Origin: Verrucomicrobiaceae bacterium
GTDB lineage: Bacteria; Verrucomicrobiota; Verrucomicrobiia; Verrucomicrobiales; Verrucomicrobiaceae
Reading direction: 5' to 3'
NCBI GenBank assembly: GCA_015075365.1
Contig: JABTUN010000002.1
Coordinates: forward strand, 1,178,001-1,242,000
DNA: 64,000 bases
Shown here: piece by piece, positions 17,500 to 25,936 of the stretch
Numbering within the stretch: position 1 is the stretch's first letter
How the letters are laid out: every line of letters begins with the position of its first letter
Notes under the pieces: generated by a model
What the model was told of the DNA's origin: nothing
Databases searched by the model: none
The model's input: the letters and a program-made list of their open reading frames with translations, nothing else
Made by a program: the position numbers and the translations under genes

Positions 17500-18531
17500 T
17501 TACACCTTGCCGAAGATGGTATTTCCCGTGCTGAGGAGGTCGTTGCAGGCCTCCTTCATGCGTTCGCAGAGACCCTGCTCAGCCTTCTTGAGGTAGCTGC
17601 GCGGATCATAGGCCTTCTTGTCGCCGACCTCACCGTCGATTTTCAACACGCCATCATAGTTTTTCATGATGTGGCCGACGATGGGCCGTGTGAAGGCGTA
17701 CTGGGTGTCCGTGTCGATGTTCATCTTGATGACACCGTAGCCCAGCGTTTCGCGGATTTCTTCGAGAGGCGTGCCAGAGCCGCCGTGGAAGACGAGATCC
17801 ATCTCGGCCGCCGCGCCGTACTTGTCGGTGACCGCCTTCTGGCCATCGCGCAGGATGGTGGGCTTGAGCTTCACCGCGCCGGGTTTGTAGGAGCCATGCA
17901 CGTTGCCAAAGGTGGCGGCAAACATGAAGCGGCCAACGCCATTGAGCGTTTCGTAAACCGTCAGCATGTCCTCGGGCGTGGTGTAGAGCTTTTCATTCGC
18001 CACACCGGAGGTGTCATGACCATCCTCCTCCCCGCCGACGACGCCAGCCTCGATTTCGAGGATGATGTCGAGTTCGGCGCACTGCTGGAGCAACTCCTTC
18101 GAGACCTTCATGTTTTCCTCCAGCGAAAGTTCGGAGCCGTCGAACATGTGCGAGTTGAAGAGATTGCCCTTCCCTGCCTCGCGGCGGGCCTTGGTGGCGG
18201 CGAGGAGAGGTTTGAGGAATTTTTCGACGTTCTTCGGATGACAGTGGTCCGTGTGGAGGGCCACGAGAATGTCGTATTTTGCCGCGAGCGTGTGAACAGC
18301 CTCGGCGAGCACGATGGCACCAAGCGCCATGTCCTTGACCGCGGTGCCGGAGGCAAACTCGCCACCGCCGGTGGAGACTTGGATAATCCCATCCGATTTC
18401 GACTCCGCGAAGGCCTTCAACGCGCCGTTGATGGTAGGCAGGGATGTGACATTGATCGCCGGATAGGCGTAGCCACCCTTCTGGGCGGCATCAAGCATGG
18501 CACGGTATTGGGCGGGAGTGGCGACGGGCAT
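17500..18531 (-). CDS. fba: Class II fructose-bisphosphate aldolase
   Basis: 343 residues, class IIA length. HTDHCHP (Asp95, His96, His98) carries the catalytic aspartate and zinc ligands. ILEIEAGVVGGEEDGHD, FGNVHGSYKPG and VFHGGSGTP are the other family blocks. It interconverts fructose 1,6-bisphosphate with DHAP and glyceraldehyde 3-phosphate in central carbon metabolism. It stands 105 bp downstream of the 4,6-dehydratase gene on the same strand and is probably transcribed separately. Confidence 0.95.
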   Translation of the reverse strand: MPVATPAQYRAMLDAAQKGGYAYPAINVTSLPTINGALKAFAESKSDGIIQVSTGGGEFASGTAVKDMALGAIVLAEAVHTLAAKYDILVALHTDHCHPKNVEKFLKPLLAATKARREAGKGNLFNSHMFDGSELSLEENMKVSKELLQQCAELDIILEIEAGVVGGEEDGHDTSGVANEKLYTTPEDMLTVYETLNGVGRFMFAATFGNVHGSYKPGAVKLKPTILRDGQKAVTDKYGAAAEMDLVFHGGSGTPLEEIRETLGYGVIKMNIDTDTQYAFTRPIVGHIMKNYDGVLKIDGEVGDKKAYDPRSYLKKAEQGLCERMKEACNDLLSTGNTIFGKV

Positions 18532-18636
18532 CGTGGAGCGGTCTTTGGGTAGATTTAGGTGAACAGGGGCGCGAAAGGAGCCAGAATCGTGCCGAAAGCA
18601 ACCCGCAATGCACCTCGTCGGGCGCGCATGCAGGGC

Positions 18637-19623
18637 TCAAACAACATAGCCCTTCGCCTGGTAGTGCGCGACGTTGGCTTCAATGAAGGCGATGGTCTTC
18701 TCCAGGCCTTGTTCGAGAGTGGTGCGCGGCTCCCAGTTGCAGAGTTCCTTGGCTTTCTTGTTGCAGGCGAGCAGGCGCTCGACCTCGCTCTTGGTGGGGC
18801 GGAGGCGCTGCTCTTCGCAGACGATTTCGATCTCCTTGCCCATCATTTTGCCGATGAGAATGGCGAGGTCGCCGACGCTGATCTCGCGGCCGGAGCCGAA
18901 GTTGATCGCCTGACCGGCGGCGTTGGGTGACAAAGCGGCGGCGCAGAAGCCTTCGACGGTGTTTTGGACGAAATTGAGGTCGCGCGTGGGATGGACGGCA
19001 CCGAGGTGAACGTTCTGGCCGCGCAGGCACTGCGTGATGATGGTTGGAATCACGGCGCGCATGCTCTGGCGCGGACCGAAGGTGTTGAAGGGGCGCACGG
19101 TGACGACTTCGAGCTCGAAACTGGCTGCGAATGCCTCCGCCATCTTGTCCGCGCCGATTTTCGAGGCGGAATAGGGCGACTGGCCCTGGAGCGGATGCTC
19201 CTCGGTGATCGGGACGAACTGCGCGGTGCCATAGACCTCGCTGGTGGAGGTGTGGAGCACGCGCTGCGCGCCGATGTCGAGCGCGGCCTGGAGGACATTG
19301 AGCGTGCCCTCGATGTTGGCACGGACGTAGCTGCGCGGCGCCTGATAGGAATAGGGAATGGCGATCAGCGCGCCGAGATGGAAGATGATGTCGCGGTCCT
19401 TCACGCCTGCGCGCACGCTGTCGCGGTCGGTGATGTCACCGGCGAGGATTTCCATGTCGCCTGCGAGCTCGGAGTGATCGAGCCAGCCGCGTTTGCCGAG
19501 GGCGTTGTAGTGCACCATGGCACGCACGGTGGCGCCTTCACGCACAAGGTGCTCCGCGAGGTGGCTGCCGATGAAGCCACCGGCGCCGGTGACGAGAACT
19601 TTTTTGCCGTCGAATGATCCCAT
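18637..19623 (-). CDS. NAD-dependent NDP-sugar 4,6-dehydratase (LegB-like SDR)
   Basis: 328 residues. NAD-binding GAGGFIG (13-19), catalytic STSE segment (126-129) and Tyr151/Lys155 (SPYSASK) show an extended SDR. VRPFNTFGPRQSMRAVIPTI and FGSGREISVGDL resemble GDP-mannose and LegB-type dehydratases. LegB converts GDP-GlcNAc to the 4-keto-6-deoxy sugar in legionaminic acid synthesis. It is the last gene of a cassette with a PtmE-like nucleotidyltransferase, a sugar amidotransferase, HisH and HisF, which favours an amino sugar over mannose. A 109-bp gap separates it from the gene before. Confidence 0.82.
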   Translation of the reverse strand: MGSFDGKKVLVTGAGGFIGSHLAEHLVREGATVRAMVHYNALGKRGWLDHSELAGDMEILAGDITDRDSVRAGVKDRDIIFHLGALIAIPYSYQAPRSYVRANIEGTLNVLQAALDIGAQRVLHTSTSEVYGTAQFVPITEEHPLQGQSPYSASKIGADKMAEAFAASFELEVVTVRPFNTFGPRQSMRAVIPTIITQCLRGQNVHLGAVHPTRDLNFVQNTVEGFCAAALSPNAAGQAINFGSGREISVGDLAILIGKMMGKEIEIVCEEQRLRPTKSEVERLLACNKKAKELCNWEPRTTLEQGLEKTIAFIEANVAHYQAKGYVV

Positions 19624-19732
19624 AAAAATGAAGAAGGTTGGTTTGGATTGGCCGAAAGAGAGAAAAGAAGGAAAAAAGGAATTCAGACTCTTTTCCCCTC
19701 TTTCCTCTTTTTCGGCTATTCAAAGGTTTGCG

Positions 19733-20779
19733 TCAATGAGCGCCTCCTCGCGCTTGCTTGAGCTGCTCACGCTGGCCGACGTCGATCCAGTCGTCCACAA
19801 TTTCGAAAGCCCCGACTTTGTCGCCGAGCTGGAGGGCCTCTTCGAAGAGGTTGGTGATCGGGTAGGGCTTGCGCGGCACGCGGGCGATGATCTCCGGCGA
19901 GAGGACATACATGCCGGCGTTGATGAGCTGGGTGAGCGTGGGCTTCTCGACGAGGCTGGTGACGCGGCCGTCGTTCACTTCGAGGCAGCCGAAGGGAACC
20001 TCGTGCGAGTAGCTGCGCACGCCGATGGTGGCCAGGTAGCCGCCTTCGTGATGAAAATCGAACATGCTGCCGAGATCGACCTGGGTGACGAGATCGCCAT
20101 TGCAGACGAAAACGGGCTCGGCGGGTTTCTCAGGCAGCAAAGAAAGCGAACCACCGGTGTGCAGCGGTTCGTCGGGGGTTTCGCGAAGATACTCGATCTG
20201 GCAACCGAAGGCTTTTCCGTCGCCAAAGTGGCTTTCGATGATCTCAGCGAGGTAATTCGTGCTGATAAAGATGCGGCGGATGCCGTAGCCGACGAGATGA
20301 TAGACGAGCCGCTCGATGATCGGGCGTCCGGCGACCTTCAGCATCGGCTTGGGGATCGTTTTGGTCAACTCACCGAGGCGTGTGCCTTTGCCGCCGGCCA
20401 TGATGACAGCCCAGTTCGGCTTCGGCGTGGCTCCGATGACCTCGTGGAGCAGGTGCAGGCCGTCGAGACGGCCGTGATCGTCCAAAATGGGGATCTGATG
20501 AAGCTGGCGCGCCTGCATGAGGTCGAGCACCTCGGGGCGCGAGGCGCGCGTGGACACGCTGGCGAACTTTTTCTTCGCGAACGGCTCGATGGCGTCGGTG
20601 AGCGTCGCGCCTTTGAGCAGGCCGCGGCGCACGTCGCCATCCGTCACGGTGCCGAGCATGCGGCCCGAGTCGTCGCACATGAAGGCGATGCCTTCTCCTG
20701 CCTGGTCGATGACCTCCAAGGCACGCAGCAGCGTGTCCGTCGGTTTGAGGCAAAAGGTGGCGATGGGCTTCATCGTCAT
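19733..20779 (-). CDS. CBS-domain sugar nucleotidyltransferase (PtmE-like)
   Basis: 348 residues. Two CBS motifs occupy about 5-115, followed by a nucleotidyltransferase domain starting VIMAGGKGTRLGELTKTIPK (about 126-145) with VFCNGD-like metal site (PVFVCNGDLVTQVD). This fusion is the plan of PtmE, which makes GDP-glucosamine in the Campylobacter legionaminic acid route, where LegB is the downstream enzyme. Both are present here, so the cassette may build a GDP-linked HexNAc precursor. It starts 3 bp after the amidotransferase stop; an ATG two codons in is an alternative. Confidence 0.82.
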   Translation of the reverse strand: MTMKPIATFCLKPTDTLLRALEVIDQAGEGIAFMCDDSGRMLGTVTDGDVRRGLLKGATLTDAIEPFAKKKFASVSTRASRPEVLDLMQARQLHQIPILDDHGRLDGLHLLHEVIGATPKPNWAVIMAGGKGTRLGELTKTIPKPMLKVAGRPIIERLVYHLVGYGIRRIFISTNYLAEIIESHFGDGKAFGCQIEYLRETPDEPLHTGGSLSLLPEKPAEPVFVCNGDLVTQVDLGSMFDFHHEGGYLATIGVRSYSHEVPFGCLEVNDGRVTSLVEKPTLTQLINAGMYVLSPEIIARVPRKPYPITNLFEEALQLGDKVGAFEIVDDWIDVGQREQLKQARGGAH

Positions 20780-20782
20780 CGG

Positions 20783-22048
20783 TTACTGCTGAAACACGGT
20801 GTGGCGCAGCTTCCATTCGCCGCCTTCCTTTTTCCACAGGTGCGGCGAGCGGAAACGATCTGCCATGGCGATGAACTTGTCCTTGGTGAGGATCGGCTCG
20901 GCGAAGGCCTTGCTGGCCTTCGGGAACTCCTTCGGGTTCATGCTGAGATACTCCATCAGCTCGGTTTCAAAGCGCGCAGGCCATTCGCCATCGAAGCGCT
21001 TCACGAGCGCCACACCTTCGTCGCGGGTGATCTCGCCGGAGCGGATTTCCTGGCTGGCGTCGTAAGTGGCGCGGCCGATGCCGAACTTCACATACGTGGT
21101 CCAGTAGTGAAGGTCATCGATCTTGTCATCGATGGAGTTGTACTTCGAGTAGGTGCCGGGTGTGCGCTCCGGGCTGGCCTGGAAGCCGCCGTTCTCGACC
21201 GCGTAGTAGTAGCAGCCCTGCGGATGCCACTTGAGGTAGTAGCCGAGGTAATGCACCTCGACCTTGGCCTTTTCGAGCGCCTCAGGATTGGCGGGGAAGT
21301 AGGGTTCGAGGTCGTTGAGGTTGCAGCCGTATTTTTCGATCAACTCAGCCACCGAGGTGCCGCCGAGGAAGACCTTCGATTTATCCGTGGTGGAGAAGTA
21401 GGCGAAGTCACGCTTTGCGGTCGAGTTGTCGGCGATGGGGTTGCCATACTCGGCCTCGTTTTCTCCGTAAAACACGAGCGGGATGTTGAACATGGCCGCC
21501 ATCTTCGGTCCGAGGAATTTCTGGCCGAACATGAAGGCCTGGAACGGATGGAAGAGGTTATCGACCGCGAGACGCGTGAGCAGGCGGTGGATGCGGCCGT
21601 TCGGCGTGCAGAGATAGTTGTCAAAGCCGCTGTTGATCCACGCACGGTGGTTCTTCCAGCCCCAATCCGTGTACACATGCGGTGCCCACGTCACGGTGAG
21701 CGGGTTCATGCCGTATTTATATTTCAGGATGTGGCTTTGGTAGAAGCTGTCCTTGCCGCCGGAGCCGGGGACGAGGCAGTCGTATTCGCCGTTGTCCTTG
21801 CGATGCAGGTCGCAGAGCTTCCACAGTTCTTTCTCACGCGCCTCCCAATCGACCTCGGCCTTCTTGCGCTCGGCGGTGCGGCAGGCGTCGCAGACCATTT
21901 CCTCATCGAAACGGATCGTGGTCTTCTTCGACTTCGAGGTGTGCTCGTATTCGACGGCGGAGTTAGGGCGCTGGTTCGAGATGACGCACTTGGAGCAGAA
22001 CTTCACCTCGGCGGGAAGGCCGTAGTAGGTTTCTAGGGTTTCAGACAT
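20783..22048 (-). CDS. N-acetyl sugar amidotransferase (PseA/WbpG family)
   Basis: 421 residues. Two zinc-type cysteine pairs (CSKC 18-21, CDAC 53-56) precede a PP-loop PGSGGKDS (94-101). The C-terminal half has the family blocks LKWHPQGCYYYAVENGGF and GTYSKYNSIDDKIDDLHYWT. Members use ATP and ammonia to turn an N-acetyl group of a sugar into an acetamidino group, with HisH/HisF partners supplying ammonia. Both partners are encoded immediately upstream, 40 bp away, which strongly supports the role. The product is likely a surface glycan or glycoprotein sugar. Confidence 0.9.
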   Translation of the reverse strand: MSETLETYYGLPAEVKFCSKCVISNQRPNSAVEYEHTSKSKKTTIRFDEEMVCDACRTAERKKAEVDWEAREKELWKLCDLHRKDNGEYDCLVPGSGGKDSFYQSHILKYKYGMNPLTVTWAPHVYTDWGWKNHRAWINSGFDNYLCTPNGRIHRLLTRLAVDNLFHPFQAFMFGQKFLGPKMAAMFNIPLVFYGENEAEYGNPIADNSTAKRDFAYFSTTDKSKVFLGGTSVAELIEKYGCNLNDLEPYFPANPEALEKAKVEVHYLGYYLKWHPQGCYYYAVENGGFQASPERTPGTYSKYNSIDDKIDDLHYWTTYVKFGIGRATYDASQEIRSGEITRDEGVALVKRFDGEWPARFETELMEYLSMNPKEFPKASKAFAEPILTKDKFIAMADRFRSPHLWKKEGGEWKLRHTVFQQ

Positions 22049-22088
22049 GATAGTGGAGTGTAAGAGGTATGAAGTGAAAAGTCAGAAG

Positions 22089-22715
22089 TCAGGCGAACAA
22101 GAATGCCTTGAGCATGTCGAGTCCCTTCTGGCCGCTTTTTTCCGGGTGGAACTGAAAACCGGTGATGTTGGCGCGGGAGACGGCGGCGGTGATTTGATGC
22201 GGGCCGGAATGAACTGTCGCGGCAAGGTCGGCGGCGTCATCGGGGACCATGTGGTAGCTGTGGACGAAGTAGGTCCAGGTTTGCGGCGGTGTGGCGCGCA
22301 GCGGCCCGGTTTTCCAAGCGGCGTTTTCCGTGGGTTCCAGGCGTGCCCAGCCCACATGCGGCACCTTGATGCCCTCGGAAGGGATTTTGACGACCTTGCC
22401 GGGAATGAGGCCGAGGCCTTCGCAATGACCGAATTCCTCGCTCTGGCTCAGCATGAGCTGCGCGCCGAGGCAGATGCCCAAAATGGGCGTTCCAGCGGCC
22501 ACGGCGGCCTTGATGGCCTCAATGTGGCCCGCCTTGCGCAGACCGGCCATGCCGTCGCTGAACGCGCCGACGCCGGGAAGCACGATTTTGTCCACGCCAG
22601 CGAGTTGCGAGCCGCTTTCCGCCACGATGACCTCCGCGCCGAGATGCGCGAGCGCCTTCTCCACGCTGTGAAGGTTTCCAAGACCGTAATCGACGACAGC
22701 GACCTTCACGCTCAT
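22089..22715 (-). CDS. hisH: HisH-type glutamine amidotransferase subunit
   Basis: 208 residues. Class I glutaminase triad: Cys82 in GICLGAQLM, with His190 and Glu192 in FHPEKSG. In histidine synthesis HisH feeds ammonia to HisF. Here it sits between a HisF homologue (ATGA overlap, upstream) and a PseA/WbpG amidotransferase, the arrangement of HisH2/HisF2 in O-antigen and flagellin glycosylation clusters, so ammonia supply for sugar amidination is the better reading. No other his gene is nearby. Confidence 0.9.
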   Translation of the reverse strand: MSVKVAVVDYGLGNLHSVEKALAHLGAEVIVAESGSQLAGVDKIVLPGVGAFSDGMAGLRKAGHIEAIKAAVAAGTPILGICLGAQLMLSQSEEFGHCEGLGLIPGKVVKIPSEGIKVPHVGWARLEPTENAAWKTGPLRATPPQTWTYFVHSYHMVPDDAADLAATVHSGPHQITAAVSRANITGFQFHPEKSGQKGLDMLKAFLFA

Positions 22716-23464
22716 GCCCGCACCTCCACGCCGTTGTTGATGAGATGTTGTTTGATGTCCTTCACGGTGAGCCTGTTGTAATGCAGCACGCCTGCGATGG
22801 CCACGCCATCCACGCCGAGCTTCGCCACCTGCACGATGTCATCCAGCGTGCCCGCACCGCCGTGCGCCACGACGGGCACCGGCACCTGCTTCGCGATCTT
22901 TTCGATGAATTCGAGCTCGAAGCCTTTGAACGTGCCTTCGCGGTCCACGGATGTCAGCAGCAGCTCACCCGCGCCCAGCTCGACCGCGCGCATGGCCCAG
23001 TCGTAGGCGTCGAGGCCGGTGTGCTCGCGTCCGTTGTCGGTGAAGGCCTTCCAGCGGCCGTCCGTCTGGCGGATCGTCTCGATGGCGACCACGATGCACT
23101 GCGTGCCGAAAGACCGCGCCGCCTGGGTGATGAATTCCGGCTTCGCGACGGCCTGGGTGTTGAGGCAGACCTTGTCCGCGCCAGCGCGGAGGATCTGCTG
23201 GATGTCCTGCAGGGTGCGGATGCCGCCGCCGACGGTCAACGGCACGAAAATGTGCTCCGCCGTCTCCTCGATGAGGTCCACGATGTTGCTGCGGCCATAG
23301 AGGCTGGCGACGATGTCTTGATAGTACAATTCATCCGCCCCGTCCGCAAAGTAACGGCTGGCGAAGTCCTGCGGCTTGCCCATCACCCGCAACCCTTCGA
23401 GACGCACGCCTTTGACGAGGTTCGGAGCTTTGATGTCGAGTCGGGGAATGATGCGTAACGGCAT
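22712..23464 (-). CDS. hisF: HisF-type cyclase/ammonia-channel subunit (HisF2-like)
   Basis: 250 residues from the ATG at 23464. TIM barrel with phosphate-binding VGGGIR and VAHGGAGTLDD. Asp10 of the first strand is kept (IPRLDIK), but the second catalytic acid, Asp in the AIDAKR motif of histidine-pathway HisF, is Glu129 here (VAIETIR). That change and the amidotransferase context point to an ammonia-delivery role rather than imidazole glycerol phosphate synthesis. It is the first gene of the cassette, 88 bp downstream of the membrane sulfatase-fold gene, and its TGA overlaps the hisH ATG. Confidence 0.88.
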   Translation of the reverse strand: MPLRIIPRLDIKAPNLVKGVRLEGLRVMGKPQDFASRYFADGADELYYQDIVASLYGRSNIVDLIEETAEHIFVPLTVGGGIRTLQDIQQILRAGADKVCLNTQAVAKPEFITQAARSFGTQCIVVAIETIRQTDGRWKAFTDNGREHTGLDAYDWAMRAVELGAGELLLTSVDREGTFKGFELEFIEKIAKQVPVPVVAHGGAGTLDDIVQVAKLGVDGVAIAGVLHYNRLTVKDIKQHLINNGVEVRA

Positions 23465-23552
23465 GGGGAAACGGGAGGCCTGGCGCGGGCCGGGAGCCAT
23501 TTTCCATGCCCCTGCGAAGGGGGAAATCAACCCGGAAGTTTGCAGCGGCGGG

Positions 23553-25796
23553 TCATCTGGCCCGCACCTGCCTGAAGACGCGTTTCTCAAGGTCTGGGAA
23601 GGCGGCGGGCCAATTCTCCACGCCGGCACCCTCCACGCGCTCCAGCCACATCGTCGCCGGCACGCCGGCCTCCCAGAAATTCCGCCAGCCAAAGGCCGCC
23701 TCGGTACCGCCGCGCTTGAGCAGCAGCGCCTCGCCGTTTTTGCCGCAGAAATGCGTGCTCATCACGATGCTGCGCCCGCCGGCGGGCGGATGCAGGAGCG
23801 ATTCGCCGGGCAAATCCTGCCAAAGGACCTTTTCACAGCCGAGGGCATCGAAAAGCGTCGGCAGGAGGTCGAGATGACTGGCGCGCGCGACTTCCGGACC
23901 ACGGCCCATGTTTTTCGGCCACTTGATGAGGATGGGCACGCGCGTCTGCGATTCGTTGAGCTTGGTGCCGTGGAACCAGCTTCCTTCTTCCTTGAACTCC
24001 TCGCCGTGGTCGCCGGTGACGATGATGATGGCGTCGTCGTAGCGGCCCTGCGCCTTGAGCCACATCATGAACTCCGCGATCTGCGCGTCCACCCAGGCCA
24101 CGGAGTTCCAGAAGCGGTTCACGATGCGCCGCACCTCGTCCGCGCTCGGACGCATGGGAAACATCGGATTCTCCTCGTAGTCCGCAAAGGGCGGCGTGAA
24201 GCGCGCCCCCCACTTGTAGTTGTAGTGCGTCGAGTCCATGCCCGTGATGGCGAACAGGCCGCCCGCCGCGCGCCCCTCCACCGCCGATTTCAGCCGTTTG
24301 AGCATGCGCACCTCGCGCTCCGGCACTTTGAAAAAGTTTTCGGAGCTCTCGCGGTCCACGTGTTCCATCACATCGACGCCGGGAGGATTGCCAAAGTTCC
24401 CCGACACCATGTCCATGTAACTGAAATCGTTCACCATGCGCACCTCGACGCGGTAGCCGCTCTGTTTGAGCACCGCGGGCAGCAGCGCCAGTTTCTTCTC
24501 CTGCCGCGCCTCGCTCATGTAAACCGGCAACTGGCCGCTAAGGATCGAGAACCACGATTGATGCGTCACATTCGATGCCGCCAACGACTCGCTGATCCGC
24601 TGGCACTCCTCATCGCGAAAGCGGCATAAATAAGGCGCGATGTCCGGCCGCAGCGTGTCCGCGCGCAGGGATTCCACCATGAAGAGAAACACATCCGGCC
24701 TCGTTTTCAGCGCCTGCGGCCTCGCGACAGGCCGCGGATGATGAAAGGCCACCTCGTAGCTCATCAGGCCCGGCGGCGGCTCCACCCAGGTCATGCGGCG
24801 CGGATACGTCTTGCGCTCCCACCACGTCCAGCCGCGTTCTTTGAGCCTCAGCGCGGTCATTTGATCCACTTGCAGCGCCATCCAGGCCGCGCCTGCCATC
24901 CCGGCCAGCCACAGCGGGCTCACACGCCAGCCACGGCGGCGGGAAAACCACCCGCACAGTCCGAACGCGCCCACCGCGCCCGCCAGCACGGCCAGCACGC
25001 CAAGGACCGTCCCCGGCGTGAGTTCCAGACCGCTCGCGGCCCACACGCGCTCCAGTTCAAAGCGCCCGCCCACTTCCAGTTCGCCAAACATCTCCACCAT
25101 GCCCTTTCCCCACCACATCTGCAGCCAGGTGTTCACCGCGATCAGCAGCGGCAGCGCGATCACCACCACGCGTCCCAGCCACCGCACGCCGCGAGGCACC
25201 ACCGCATCGTGCAGCATGAGGATGATCCAGCCGCCACCCACCAGCACCCCATGTGTCAAAAGGCGCGCGAGCAGCGCGTCCGCCGCCGGCAGCCAGCCCG
25301 GCGGCGCGTCGCGCAGCAGGGCGGCGTCACACAGCACGCTGGTGAGCAGCCACAGCAGGAAAAACGCACCGTTCCAGTCTTCGCGCCGCGTCAAAAATGC
25401 CCGCGCAGCCTCCCGGCAGCGCCCGGCATGCCGGGCCATGGCGCCGAGCACCCACAGCATCCACAACGCCATGCCACCCCAAAACACTCCGCCCGCCAGC
25501 AACCCGGCCCAGGCCGCCGCGCTCCACAGGGCCAGGGCCGCCGCGCCCTTCCGCCGGGCCGGGCCCATCACGCGCCACCCGAGGCCGCCCATCAGGCTCC
25601 CGTAGGCCGCGCAGGCCACCGCCTCCCGCGCCTCCACCAGCACATGACCGCGCCAGGTGCGCAGATCCGTGCCCAGCAGCGGAATCGTCCAGTCATGCCA
25701 GAAGGCCGCCAGCCAGGCCGCCACCGCCGCCGCCCAGGCCAGCAGCGCCCACACCGCGTCAGCGCGCGGCATCGGGTGGTCGGGATCGGATTTCAT
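23553..25796 (-). CDS. Membrane sulfatase-fold enzyme (LtaS/EptA-like)
   Basis: 747 residues from the ATG at 25796. The N-terminal half (about 1-330) holds about eight membrane helices. The C-terminal half is an alkaline-phosphatase-superfamily domain: FLFMVESLRADTLRPD, a probable Thr nucleophile near residue 410 (SNVTHQSWFSIL), metal ligands in VTGDHGEEF and WFHGTKLNE. A Thr in place of the sulfatase Cys/Ser is typical of phosphotransferases such as LtaS and EptA, which move glycerophosphate or phosphoethanolamine onto surface glycans or lipids. It lies just upstream of hisF on the same strand, so it may decorate the same surface product. Confidence 0.75.
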   Translation of the reverse strand: MKSDPDHPMPRADAVWALLAWAAAVAAWLAAFWHDWTIPLLGTDLRTWRGHVLVEAREAVACAAYGSLMGGLGWRVMGPARRKGAAALALWSAAAWAGLLAGGVFWGGMALWMLWVLGAMARHAGRCREAARAFLTRREDWNGAFFLLWLLTSVLCDAALLRDAPPGWLPAADALLARLLTHGVLVGGGWIILMLHDAVVPRGVRWLGRVVVIALPLLIAVNTWLQMWWGKGMVEMFGELEVGGRFELERVWAASGLELTPGTVLGVLAVLAGAVGAFGLCGWFSRRRGWRVSPLWLAGMAGAAWMALQVDQMTALRLKERGWTWWERKTYPRRMTWVEPPPGLMSYEVAFHHPRPVARPQALKTRPDVFLFMVESLRADTLRPDIAPYLCRFRDEECQRISESLAASNVTHQSWFSILSGQLPVYMSEARQEKKLALLPAVLKQSGYRVEVRMVNDFSYMDMVSGNFGNPPGVDVMEHVDRESSENFFKVPEREVRMLKRLKSAVEGRAAGGLFAITGMDSTHYNYKWGARFTPPFADYEENPMFPMRPSADEVRRIVNRFWNSVAWVDAQIAEFMMWLKAQGRYDDAIIIVTGDHGEEFKEEGSWFHGTKLNESQTRVPILIKWPKNMGRGPEVARASHLDLLPTLFDALGCEKVLWQDLPGESLLHPPAGGRSIVMSTHFCGKNGEALLLKRGGTEAAFGWRNFWEAGVPATMWLERVEGAGVENWPAAFPDLEKRVFRQVRAR

Positions 25797-25936
25797 GCGG
25801 GAGGACAGGGAAGGTCGGGCGCATGTTCTGCGGTGGCTCCACGCGCTGCGCAAGGGCGGAGATGTGCCGTGACGGCACCAGCGTTTTTCCAGCCCGTGCG
25901 CACATTTTCCGTCTCCATTCACGTTTTCCCGATCCC

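Noticed and set aside
19517..22036. An 839-codon plus-strand frame across the dehydratase, nucleotidyltransferase and amidotransferase genes
   Set aside because: It runs antisense through three genes with intact catalytic motifs and has no family signature.
22089..23464. Histidine biosynthesis genes
   Set aside because: No other his gene is nearby, the HisF catalytic Asp is Glu, and the next gene is a PseA/WbpG-type sugar amidotransferase that uses such partners.
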